Below, piece after piece: positions 18,637-25,344 of a DNA stretch of 64,000 bases. The notes under the pieces are model-generated. The model made no database searches and had not been told where the DNA came from. It saw nothing but the letters and a program-made list of their open reading frames with translations. Made by a program: the position numbers and the translations under genes. Source of the stretch: Clostridia bacterium (lineage in GTDB: Bacteria > Bacillota > Clostridia > Lachnospirales > Lachnospiraceae). The first letter of the stretch is position 1, and every line of letters begins with the position of its first letter. The DNA lies in contig CAJTDE010000021.1 of NCBI GenBank assembly GCA_910574835.1, forward strand, positions 1-64,000. Direction: 5' to 3'.

Positions 18637-18687
18637 TGTTTGGGGCGGTTTTTCTCTTTGAAATTATGATTAGGGGGATATGAGCAA

Positions 18688-19539
18688 ATGCTGGTGACAA
18701 AAAAGGTGAACAACAATGTTGCGGTCTGTATCGATGGAAACGGCCGGGAGCTGATTGCTTTAGGCAAGGGGATCGGATTTCCCAAGCTTCCTTATGAAAT
18801 AACGGATATGAATCTGGTAGACCGCACCTTTTACGATGTGGACAGCCGGTTTCTTCCTCTTTTGAATGATATCCCTATAGAAATTATTGATTTTACTGCT
18901 CGGATGATGGATGATGTAAAAGGAAAGCTGCCCTATGAGACAAGCCCGAATATTGTTATGACACTGGCCGATCATATTGCCTTTTCCATCGAAAGAGCCA
19001 AAAACGGGATTTATGTTCAGATGCCTTCCATCTACGAAATGATGCAGAGCCATCCTCTGGAGGTTAAGATCGGTAAACGCTTTTTGTCCGAAATCCAGCG
19101 CAGCTTCCAGGTGAAGCTGCCCCCGGATGAAGTCCAGGGGATTGCCATGCATTTTATTAATGCAAAAAACAATGGGATAAATCCGGAGCAGGAAAAGCAG
19201 GATAAGGTCCGAAAGCAACAGTACGAGGAAATGCTGGAGCAGACGACACAGATTATAGAATGGGAAATGGACATTCAAGTCCAAAGAAATTCTTTTAATT
19301 ATGCAAGATTTGCGTCACATCTTTCTTATCTTTTCCGCCGCATGTTTACACAGCAGTATATGGATTCAGATAATTTACAGGTATATGCTACTATAAGAGA
19401 AGAATATCCAAAGGTAGCGGAATGTGTCAGCAAGATCAATGACTATTATAGGGACAATTGGTCCGCAGCTCTGACAGAAGAAGAGCAGCTTTATCTGATT
19501 CTGCATATTAACCGTGTATGCTCCAAGGCAAATACATAA
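18688..19539 (+). CDS. BglG/LicT-family transcription antiterminator
   Basis: 283 aa. An RNA-binding CAT domain (about 1-55: KKVNNNVAVCIDGNGRELIALGKGIGF) is followed by PRD1 (about 65-170; phosphorylatable His96 and His155) and PRD2 (about 172-280; His211 and His273). Phosphorylation by the PTS normally controls dimerisation and RNA binding. AGGGGG lies 10 bases before ATG 18688. It is preceded by RAT 1 and followed by RAT 2 and RAT 3 ahead of a PTS permease gene, its obvious target. Confidence 0.95.
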   Translation: MLVTKKVNNNVAVCIDGNGRELIALGKGIGFPKLPYEITDMNLVDRTFYDVDSRFLPLLNDIPIEIIDFTARMMDDVKGKLPYETSPNIVMTLADHIAFSIERAKNGIYVQMPSIYEMMQSHPLEVKIGKRFLSEIQRSFQVKLPPDEVQGIAMHFINAKNNGINPEQEKQDKVRKQQYEEMLEQTTQIIEWEMDIQVQRNSFNYARFASHLSYLFRRMFTQQYMDSDNLQVYATIREEYPKVAECVSKINDYYRDNWSAALTEEEQLYLILHINRVCSKANT

Positions 19540-19593
19540 GGCGGCTTGGAAATATGCACAAAAACAGCTGTTAAATATTGTGAATTATGACGG

Positions 19594-19622
19594 TTGACAT
19601 TTTAAACATTTGCGACTAATAT
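19594..19622 (+). promoter_or_regulatory. Promoter of the PTS gene
   Basis: TTGACA (19594-19599), 17-base spacer, TAATAT (19617-19622). It is followed six bases later by RAT 2. Confidence 0.8.
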
Positions 19623-19627
19623 AAATA

Positions 19628-19706
19628 CATGGATTGTAACTCCTTGGAGGCATTACCATAGTAAAGAAGTGTTTACTATGAATTGTTTCAAGGGGTTTAT
19701 TTTTTA
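19628..19706 (+). promoter_or_regulatory. RAT antiterminator site 2 with overlapping terminator
   Basis: RAT 19628-19657 (GGATTGTAACTCC then GGAGGCATTACC), nearly the same as RAT 1. AACTCCTTG (19638-19646) pairs with CAAGGGGTT (19689-19697), then a T run. Mutually exclusive with the RAT fold. Confidence 0.82.
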
Positions 19707-19744
19707 CCCTGGGATATCTGGTTTTATACATAGCTTTTGTATAA

Positions 19745-19839
19745 ACATGGATTGCCACCACAGGAAATGTGGGCATTACCTTCAGTGAGCGAGCGACTTG
19801 TATGAAAAAGCTTTCGCCTGTTTCATTGAAGGTTTTTTA
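19745..19839 (+). promoter_or_regulatory. RAT antiterminator site 3 with overlapping terminator
   Basis: RAT 19745-19780: GGATTGCCACCACAGG then TGTGGGCATTACC, a variant with a longer distal stem than RAT 1 and 2. Terminator: ACCTTCAGTGA (19778-19788) with TCATTGAAGGT (19823-19833) and a T run; it overlaps the 3' end of the RAT by only three bases. Confidence 0.78.
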
Positions 19840-19916
19840 TGGAAATTTTTACTGCAGTGCGCAGGCAGTGAAGCAATGCTATGAAAGAACAACAACAAAA
19901 ACGAATAGGAGAAAAA

Positions 19917-21308
19917 ATGATGGCTGACAATCAAAAAATAGCTACCGAGGTATTAAAGGCAGTAGGAGGAAAAGCTAATATTGCAAATGCGACCCATTGT
20001 ATGACACGTCTGCGCCTTACCTTAAAGGATGAGAGCCTGGCGGACACAGAGGCGGTTAAGAGCATATCCGGCGTTATGGGACAGCAGTTCAAGGCCGGGC
20101 AATACCAGGTAATTATTGGCGCAAATGCGGATAAGGTTTATAAGGAATTTGCGAAAATAAGCGGTACGGAAAATGAATCCTCTGTGGAAGCTATGCTGCC
20201 TGTTTCCGGAAAAAAGGTGACACTTAAATCGATTGGCGCAGGAATTATGGATACACTTTCCGGTTCTCTGACCCCGATTATTCCGGTAGTTTTGGCCGCA
20301 TCCATTTTTAAAATGATTGTGGCAGTATTCGGGCCGGATATGCTGGGAATTCTGAATGCGGAAAGTGATCTGTATACACTTTTTACCTTTGTAGGTGATG
20401 CAGGATACTACTTTTTCCCCTTGCTGTTAGGCTACACCTCAGCAAAAAAATTGGGCGTATCGCCTGTATTGGGAATTTTTATGGGAGCTATCATGCTTCA
20501 TCCGACTATGGTGCAGATGGCAGCAGACGGCGCGGCATTTACCGTATATGGAATCCCTTGCAATGTACAGAACTACAGCAGTACCCTGCTTCCCATTATT
20601 TTGTCCGTATGGGCCATGTCTTATGTGGAACGGTTCTTTAAAAGAGTTATTCCGGATACACTGAAAATTCTGTTTGTTCCGGTTTTGACGATTGCCGTTA
20701 TGCTTCCTATTTCCCTGTGCATGTTTGGGCCTGCAGGTGCATTCCTTGGTAAATATATCTGTGCTTTGATTATTGCATTCTCCAATACCTTTGGATTTGT
20801 GGGAGCCGCAGTCATCGGCGCTTTATGGGAGTTCCTGGTTATGAGCGGTATGCATCATGTAATGATCACACAGATGATTCTTGTATTTTCCGAGACGGGA
20901 TACGATCCCGTAGTTACACTTGGCGCTGCTTCGGCAAGTCTGGCTGTAACCGGTATGTGCCTTGGCTGTGCATTAGCCTTGAAAGGAAAGGAAGAGAAGA
21001 GCTTAAGCTTCAGCTATGTGGTTGCGGCTTTTCTCGGAGGTGTTACGGAGCCCGGTCTCTACGGAATCGGAATGCGTTACCGTAAGCCGTTTATCGGAAT
21101 GGCAGCCGGCGGATTTGCCGGAGGTCTGTATGCCGGCCTGATGGGAGTAAAGGCCTATGCCATGGTGCCGGTTGCCAGCTTCCTGGCTATGACCGGTTAC
21201 GCAGGAGGCTCTGCCATGAACCTGGTTCATGGTATCATTTCCGGCGTTATAGCAGTTGTAGTGGCTGCGGTTGTTACTTATATTCTTTGTCGTGAAAAGA
21301 AGGCATAA
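19917..21308 (+). CDS. PTS sugar transporter, EIIBC subunit (glucose/beta-glucoside superfamily)
   Basis: 463-aa permease that takes up and phosphorylates a sugar. EIIB domain (about 1-85) with phosphorylation site Cys28 in NATHCMTRLRLTL. EIIC domain from about residue 100 with some ten helices (ITPIIPVVLAASIFK, GITEPALYG-like GVTEPGLYGIG). No EIIA is fused or adjacent, so an EIIA elsewhere must serve it. Sugar specificity cannot be read from sequence. The ATG at 19917 (or 19920) follows AGGAG by 5-8 bases; an ATG at 19881 lacks a site. Controlled by RAT 2 and 3. Confidence 0.92.
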   Translation: MMADNQKIATEVLKAVGGKANIANATHCMTRLRLTLKDESLADTEAVKSISGVMGQQFKAGQYQVIIGANADKVYKEFAKISGTENESSVEAMLPVSGKKVTLKSIGAGIMDTLSGSLTPIIPVVLAASIFKMIVAVFGPDMLGILNAESDLYTLFTFVGDAGYYFFPLLLGYTSAKKLGVSPVLGIFMGAIMLHPTMVQMAADGAAFTVYGIPCNVQNYSSTLLPIILSVWAMSYVERFFKRVIPDTLKILFVPVLTIAVMLPISLCMFGPAGAFLGKYICALIIAFSNTFGFVGAAVIGALWEFLVMSGMHHVMITQMILVFSETGYDPVVTLGAASASLAVTGMCLGCALALKGKEEKSLSFSYVVAAFLGGVTEPGLYGIGMRYRKPFIGMAAGGFAGGLYAGLMGVKAYAMVPVASFLAMTGYAGGSAMNLVHGIISGVIAVVVAAVVTYILCREKKA

Positions 21309-21328
21309 GCTTTCTTAGGAATAAAAAA

Positions 21329-21511
21329 GCCCCGTTTCCGTTAAACAATGTTAACTTTATTCCTGTGGGCAACGAGCCAAGCGGACGTGCTTGCACGTCC
21401 ATTTGGCGACTGCCGCAGGGGTCAAATACCCCGCAGCTCTGCTGCGCTACAAGCTTGATGCCCCGTCAGCTTGCTACGGAGTATTTGACTCTTTGTTTAT
21501 GGAAGCGGGGC
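21329..21511. repeat. Dispersed palindromic intergenic repeat (full copy)
   Basis: Outer arms GCCCCGTTTCC (21329-21339) and GGAAGCGGGGC (21501-21511) enclose a nested element. A left module, 21356-21386 (TTTATTCCTGTGGGCAACG and GAGCCAAGCGGAC), continues to GTCCATTTGGC. A right module carries GTCAAATAC and GTATTTGAC inverted ends and AAGCTTGATGCC. The left module recurs at 49630-49660 (30/31 by my count); part of the right module recurs inverted at about 25232-25262. This also explains the gap between the PTS gene and the deacetylase gene. Confidence 0.7.
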
Positions 21512-21639
21512 AATATGGGAAACGGCAGGATTAAGGCTATGCTTGGAAGAATTTTCGAATGTATTTTTTGAAACCGGAGATTCTTCCTGACAAAGAGATT
21601 GCAGATAATAGTTCGGGGAAATGGAACAGGAGGAAAATG

Positions 21640-22395
21640 ATGTCTAAGATTCTTGTGAGAGCAGATGATCTTGGTTATTCGGAAGGTGTCAACTATGGAA
21701 TTGCCAAATCAGTGAGAGAGGGGATTATTCGTTCGGTTGGTGTTATGACCAATATGCCTGCCGTGCAGCATGGTCTGGATTTATTGAAGGGTGTGGATGT
21801 CTGCTATGGACAGCATACGAATATCTGTGTAGGGAAGCCGCTTACAGATCCGGCTCTTATTCCCAGCATTACACAGGAAAACGGAGAATTCAAACCCAGC
21901 AGAGCTTACCGGAATGCCAGTGAGGATTTTGTGGTACTGGAGGAAGTGATTCTGGAGATTGAAGCACAATATCAGCGGTTTGTGGAGCTGACAGGAAGGC
22001 AGCCCGGATACTTTGAAGGACATGCAGTTGCCAGTGAACAGTTTTTCCGTGGACTTAAGATTGTGGCTAAGCGTCATGGACTGCCATATCTGGGAATGAG
22101 CTTTGGGGATGAGCCGATCAAATTCCGCAATCAGCTCTTATATGTCAGCATGGACAGTATGAAACCGGATTATAATCCCCTTGAAGCATTGAAAAAAGCC
22201 GCGCAGAAGGATTATGGTCCCAATGGCTGTGCTATGTTTGTCTGTCATCCAGGATATCTGGACGCTTATATTTTAAGAACCTCCTCAATGACAACCCCAC
22301 GGGCCTTAGAAGTGGAAATGGCCTGCAGTGAAGAGACAAAGCTCTGGTTAGAGGAGCATGGAATCCAGGTTATAACGTATGACGATATCAAATAG
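21640..22395 (+). CDS. ChbG/YdjC-family carbohydrate deacetylase
   Basis: 251 aa. Motifs of the family: ILVRADDLGYSEGVNYGI (metal-binding Asp pair), GQHTNI (His), and CHPGYLDAYI near the C-terminus. Family members remove acetyl groups from N-acetylated di- or oligosaccharide phosphates, for example chitobiose-6-phosphate. With the PTS gene upstream this suggests uptake and deacetylation of an N-acetylated sugar; that is inference. AGGAGG lies 6 bases before ATG 21640 (ATG 21637 possible). Confidence 0.9.
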   Translation: MSKILVRADDLGYSEGVNYGIAKSVREGIIRSVGVMTNMPAVQHGLDLLKGVDVCYGQHTNICVGKPLTDPALIPSITQENGEFKPSRAYRNASEDFVVLEEVILEIEAQYQRFVELTGRQPGYFEGHAVASEQFFRGLKIVAKRHGLPYLGMSFGDEPIKFRNQLLYVSMDSMKPDYNPLEALKKAAQKDYGPNGCAMFVCHPGYLDAYILRTSSMTTPRALEVEMACSEETKLWLEEHGIQVITYDDIK

Positions 22396-22482
22396 AAAAG
22401 GGGAAAAGATGTGCAATTTAAGACAGGTATGGATGTCATGGCGAACGAAACGGTAGTTGCGGAATTTTAAGGAGAGGAAAAT

Positions 22483-23211
22483 ATGCCATTAGGAATTATT
22501 GTGAATACGGCATCCATCATATTCGGAGGAGTGATCGGCACATGGGCCGGAGGGAAATTATCGGAAAACTTCAAAGAAAATATGAACATGATTTTTGGAT
22601 GCTGTTCTATGGCAATGGGAATCAGCAGTATTGTTTTAATGGGGAATATGCCTGCGGTTATTTTTTCCGTGGTTATTGGAACGGCTGTTGGCCTGGCCGT
22701 GCGGCTTGGAGATAGAATCAATAATGCTGGTAAGATGATGCAGTGTTTTATGTCTCGATTCATAAGGCATCCGGATACGGCAGCTTCAAAGGAAGAAGAT
22801 TCTATGCTGGTTACTGCCATTGTATTGTTTTGTGCCAGCGGTACGGGAATTTATGGGGCGATTGTATCAGGAATAACCGGGGATCACAGCATTCTGATAG
22901 CCAAATCTATTCTTGATTTATTTACAGCCATTATATTTGCATGTAGTCTGGGTATTACTGTATCTATGATTGCAATTTTGCAGGTTCTTATTTTTATGGT
23001 ATTATTTTTGTGTGCAGGATTTATCTTTCCGTTGACTACGGATGAAATGATTAATGATTTCAAAGCATGCGGCGGTGTTTTGATGCTTGCAACTGGTTTT
23101 CGGATAAGTAAAGTGAAAATGTTTCCTACGGCAGATATGATTCCTGCAATGGTGATAGTTATGCCAGTTAGCTGGCTTTGGACATCGTATGTCCTTCCGT
23201 TAATAGGGTAA
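22483..23211 (+). CDS. DUF554 membrane protein, copy 2
   Basis: 242 aa, about seven helices. MPLGIIVNTASIIFGGVIGTWAGGKLSENFKENMN and later SGTGIYGAIVSGITGDHSILIAKSILDLFTAIIFACSLGITV align in order with the DUF554 copy at 13058. AAGGAGAGG precedes the ATG. It follows the sugar-deacetylase gene by 87 bases and may belong to that transcript. The short stretch between (22396-22482) holds only a 19-codon GTG-initiated frame that I do not trust. Confidence 0.82.
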   Translation: MPLGIIVNTASIIFGGVIGTWAGGKLSENFKENMNMIFGCCSMAMGISSIVLMGNMPAVIFSVVIGTAVGLAVRLGDRINNAGKMMQCFMSRFIRHPDTAASKEEDSMLVTAIVLFCASGTGIYGAIVSGITGDHSILIAKSILDLFTAIIFACSLGITVSMIAILQVLIFMVLFLCAGFIFPLTTDEMINDFKACGGVLMLATGFRISKVKMFPTADMIPAMVIVMPVSWLWTSYVLPLIG

Positions 23212-23257
23212 ATAATGGGATTTTTTAGATAAATGGTTCATTGTTGTATTTTGCCGT

Positions 23258-23297
23258 TAGATCTATGCGAAAAACATGTGTTTGTCGCATAGATCTA
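23258..23297. repeat. 40-base palindrome without T run
   Basis: TAGATCTATGCG (23258-23269) and CGCATAGATCTA (23286-23297) are perfect inverses. The 16 bases between them continue the symmetry imperfectly (AAACATGTGTTT). No T run follows, and the real terminator is 28 bases further on, so it could be a protein-binding site or an insertion-target relic. Confidence 0.5.
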
Positions 23298-23324
23298 AAC
23301 TATAGAATTATTCATCTCATTTGA

Positions 23325-23372
23325 AAAGACCGCCTTGTGGATCATATAAATATCATCCACAAGGCGGTCTTT
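23325..23372. terminator. Bidirectional terminator
   Basis: 18-bp perfect stem AAAGACCGCCTTGTGGAT / ATCCACAAGGCGGTCTTT with a 12-base loop between the convergent DUF554 and LysM genes. Confidence 0.85.
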
Positions 23373-23397
23373 GCAAACCCTCCAGGCAATTGACAAC

Positions 23398-23715
23398 TTA
23401 AAGTTTATATTCCGTAGAGTAATACGGCATAATCAAATTCTGTCCGGAAATAATCTTACCGTCCTTAATAGAATTTAACAAACTGACTTCCTTAATATAG
23501 ACCTCTTTGGATTCATAATGCTCCAGATATTCATCAGCCAGCTCCCATAAGGTATCCCCGGGCTGAATCTCAATATTGGTATAATACTTGTAATAAGTAA
23601 CTTCCGGCTCCTTATTCTTCGCCTTTGATAAAAAGCTTCCGAACGTAAAAGCCAAAGCCAGAATCAAACAAATAGTTAAACAAGCTGTTAATGTAATCTT
23701 CCTTCTCCGACACAT
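23398..23715 (-). CDS. LysM-domain membrane protein, YneA-like SOS cell-division inhibitor candidate
   Basis: 105 aa, the same length as Bacillus subtilis YneA. A short basic N-terminus (MCRRRK) precedes one membrane helix (about 7-27). An extracytoplasmic LysM-like domain (about 48-100) contains IQPGDTLWELADEYL and LLNSIKDGKIISGQNLIMP. YneA proteins block septation during SOS. The case here rests on architecture plus a promoter packed with LexA-box-like sequences. GGGGGAAGAG precedes ATG 23715; the longer frame starting at 23793 covers the promoter. In Bacillus yneA adjoins lexA; here lexA is 8 kb away. Confidence 0.78.
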   Translation of the reverse strand: MCRRRKITLTACLTICLILALAFTFGSFLSKAKNKEPEVTYYKYYTNIEIQPGDTLWELADEYLEHYESKEVYIKEVSLLNSIKDGKIISGQNLIMPYYSTEYKL

Positions 23716-23738
23716 ATCTCTTCCCCCTAAGTAAATTT

Positions 23739-23815
23739 CGAACACATTTTCCAAACAATTGTTCTGTATGCTGTTATTATACACACAGAACAATTGTTTG
23801 TCAATACATATGTTC
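23739..23815 (-). promoter_or_regulatory. SOS promoter with multiple LexA-box-like sites
   Basis: Minus strand: -35 TTGACA (23804-23799), exactly 17 bases, -10 TATAAT (23781-23776). Candidate boxes (GAAC-N4-GTTC): one between -35 and -10 (23788-23799, GAACAATTGTTT on the plus strand), one just past the start of transcription (23753-23764, AAACAATTGTTC), one overlapping -35 (23804-23815, ATACATATGTTC), and one further downstream (CGAACACATTTTCC, 23739-23752). Each has one or two mismatches. Confidence 0.72.
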
Positions 23816-23856
23816 GAAAAATGTTCGTATCTTTGTTCGGATTATCAAAAATAAAA

Positions 23857-23894
23857 GTCACCCAAACGCAGCTCATACAAACTGTTTGGGTGAC
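23857..23894 (-). terminator. Terminator of the Hpt gene
   Basis: GTCACCCAAAC / GTTTGGGTGAC, 11-bp stem, with a T-rich run on the minus strand (TTTTATTTTT). Confidence 0.82.
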
Positions 23895-23940
23895 AAAGCT
23901 TTGAATCTTAAGGGAAGCAGTAAAATATGTCTTGTCTAAC

Positions 23941-24294
23941 TTAATCTAATTGCTTAATACAGTCAATGGTAACCTGGTAATCTTCCTTTACCTTCTCCAA
24001 TGCTGGCTCTAAATCGGCGCCGTAGTCCTCCCTGTTCCGCAACAGCTCGGCAAGGTTGTTGGAGGATTCGTAGAGCCGGTCCAGAGAAAGATTCTGGCAA
24101 ATTCCCTTTATGGTATGGGCTGCCCGGAATGCTTCCGGCATATTACGGGTTTCCATAGATGTACAAAGCAGCTCGTAGCTGGAATCACTGAGAACACGAA
24201 GTACAAACTTTTTAATGCGCTCTTCTGTTCTTAGGCGTCCCTCTACGTCCGCATAATTTCCTCCCATAGCATCATAACATTCTCTAATTGTCAT
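23941..24294 (-). CDS. Hpt-domain phosphotransfer protein
   Basis: 117 aa. The whole protein looks like one Hpt four-helix bundle, with the phosphorylatable His in EAFRAAHTIKGICQNLSL. Such stand-alone Hpt proteins relay phosphate in multistep two-component pathways; no kinase partner is adjacent. The ATG at 24294 follows GGAAGG and is preferred over an upstream start at 24339. Divergent from the TtcA-like gene. Confidence 0.88.
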   Translation of the reverse strand: MTIRECYDAMGGNYADVEGRLRTEERIKKFVLRVLSDSSYELLCTSMETRNMPEAFRAAHTIKGICQNLSLDRLYESSNNLAELLRNREDYGADLEPALEKVKEDYQVTIDCIKQLD

Positions 24295-24457
24295 TTTATC
24301 TTTCCTTCCTTTCTGTTGCTCCTTTTTACAATTTATCATAATTACGGCAGTAATTCAAGACAAACGCTAAAATTATTTCACTTGCCAAGCTTCTTCCCTG
24401 CATGGTATGATGTCCAGGACAGATTTTGAAAATTCATGAAAGGAAGGCATTTACCAT

Positions 24458-25264
24458 ATGAAACTGCAGCAGCTTTTGAGCTATACACGCAGAGCCGTGG
24501 ATGATTATCATATGATACAAGAGGGGGATAAAATCGCTGTGGGAATTTCCGGCGGAAAGGACAGCCTGGCCATGCTCTATGCCCTTCACGGACTGAAACG
24601 CTTCTATCCGGCTGCATTTCGGCTGGAGGCTATTACGGTAGACTTAGGCTTTCCGGACTTTGATTTAAGCGGAATACAAGCTCTGTGTAAAGAACTGGAG
24701 GTTCCTTATACAGTGGTGACTACGGATATCTATGATATCATCTTCCGTGTACGTAAGGAAAGCAATCCCTGTGCCCTCTGTGCAAAGATGCGCAAAGGAG
24801 CATTAAATCAGGCCATCAAGGAAACGGGCTGCAATAAGATAGCCTATGCCCACCATAAAAATGATGTGGTGGAAACCATGCTGCTCTCTCTCATCTTTGA
24901 GGGACGTTTTCACACCTTTGCGCCGGTAACCTATTTGGATCGGATGGATCTGACTGTGATCCGCCCCCTGATGTATGTAGATGAGGCGGATGTCATCGGC
25001 TTTCAGCACAAATACAATCTGCCTGTCTGCAAAAGTCCCTGCCCGGCCGACGGGCATACCAAACGGGAATATGCCAAGGATCTGCTCCGCAGTCTGAATC
25101 AGGAGCATCCGGGCACCTCAGAGCGTATGTTTCGGTCGATTCTGGAAGGTATCTACAAGCCTTATGAAGCCCTGGAATATGTCCGTGCATTGTCCGGCAA
25201 TCCAATACAAAACAAATCTATGCCAAATACCCCGCAGCAAGCTGATAAGCCATCAAGCTTGTAG
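24458..25264 (+). CDS. TtcA-like tRNA 2-thiocytidine synthetase (PP-loop ATPase)
   Basis: 268 aa. PP-loop SGGKDSLAM (about residues 30-38), Cys pair ESNPCALCAKMRKGAL, and C-terminal KSPCPADGHTKREYAKDLL, the TtcA pattern of Cys residues that hold an iron-sulfur cluster. It would thiolate tRNA cytidine 32 or a related position. The last dozen codons (NTPQQADKPSSL) and the TAG stop lie in an inverted partial copy of the palindromic repeat seen at 21329, so the original C-terminus has probably been altered by that insertion. Ends at a strong terminator. Confidence 0.87.
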   Translation: MKLQQLLSYTRRAVDDYHMIQEGDKIAVGISGGKDSLAMLYALHGLKRFYPAAFRLEAITVDLGFPDFDLSGIQALCKELEVPYTVVTTDIYDIIFRVRKESNPCALCAKMRKGALNQAIKETGCNKIAYAHHKNDVVETMLLSLIFEGRFHTFAPVTYLDRMDLTVIRPLMYVDEADVIGFQHKYNLPVCKSPCPADGHTKREYAKDLLRSLNQEHPGTSERMFRSILEGIYKPYEALEYVRALSGNPIQNKSMPNTPQQADKPSSL

Positions 25265-25317
25265 TGTAAAACAGCCCGGCAGCTTTTCCTTACGGAAAGC
25301 AACCGGGCTGTTTTACA
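25265..25317. terminator. Bidirectional terminator
   Basis: 15-bp stem TGTAAAACAGCCCGG (25265-25279) / CCGGGCTGTTTTACA (25303-25317) between the convergent ttcA-like and carB genes. Confidence 0.88.
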
Positions 25318-25344
25318 TTCCTCTTATTAATCAACTATAAGTCC

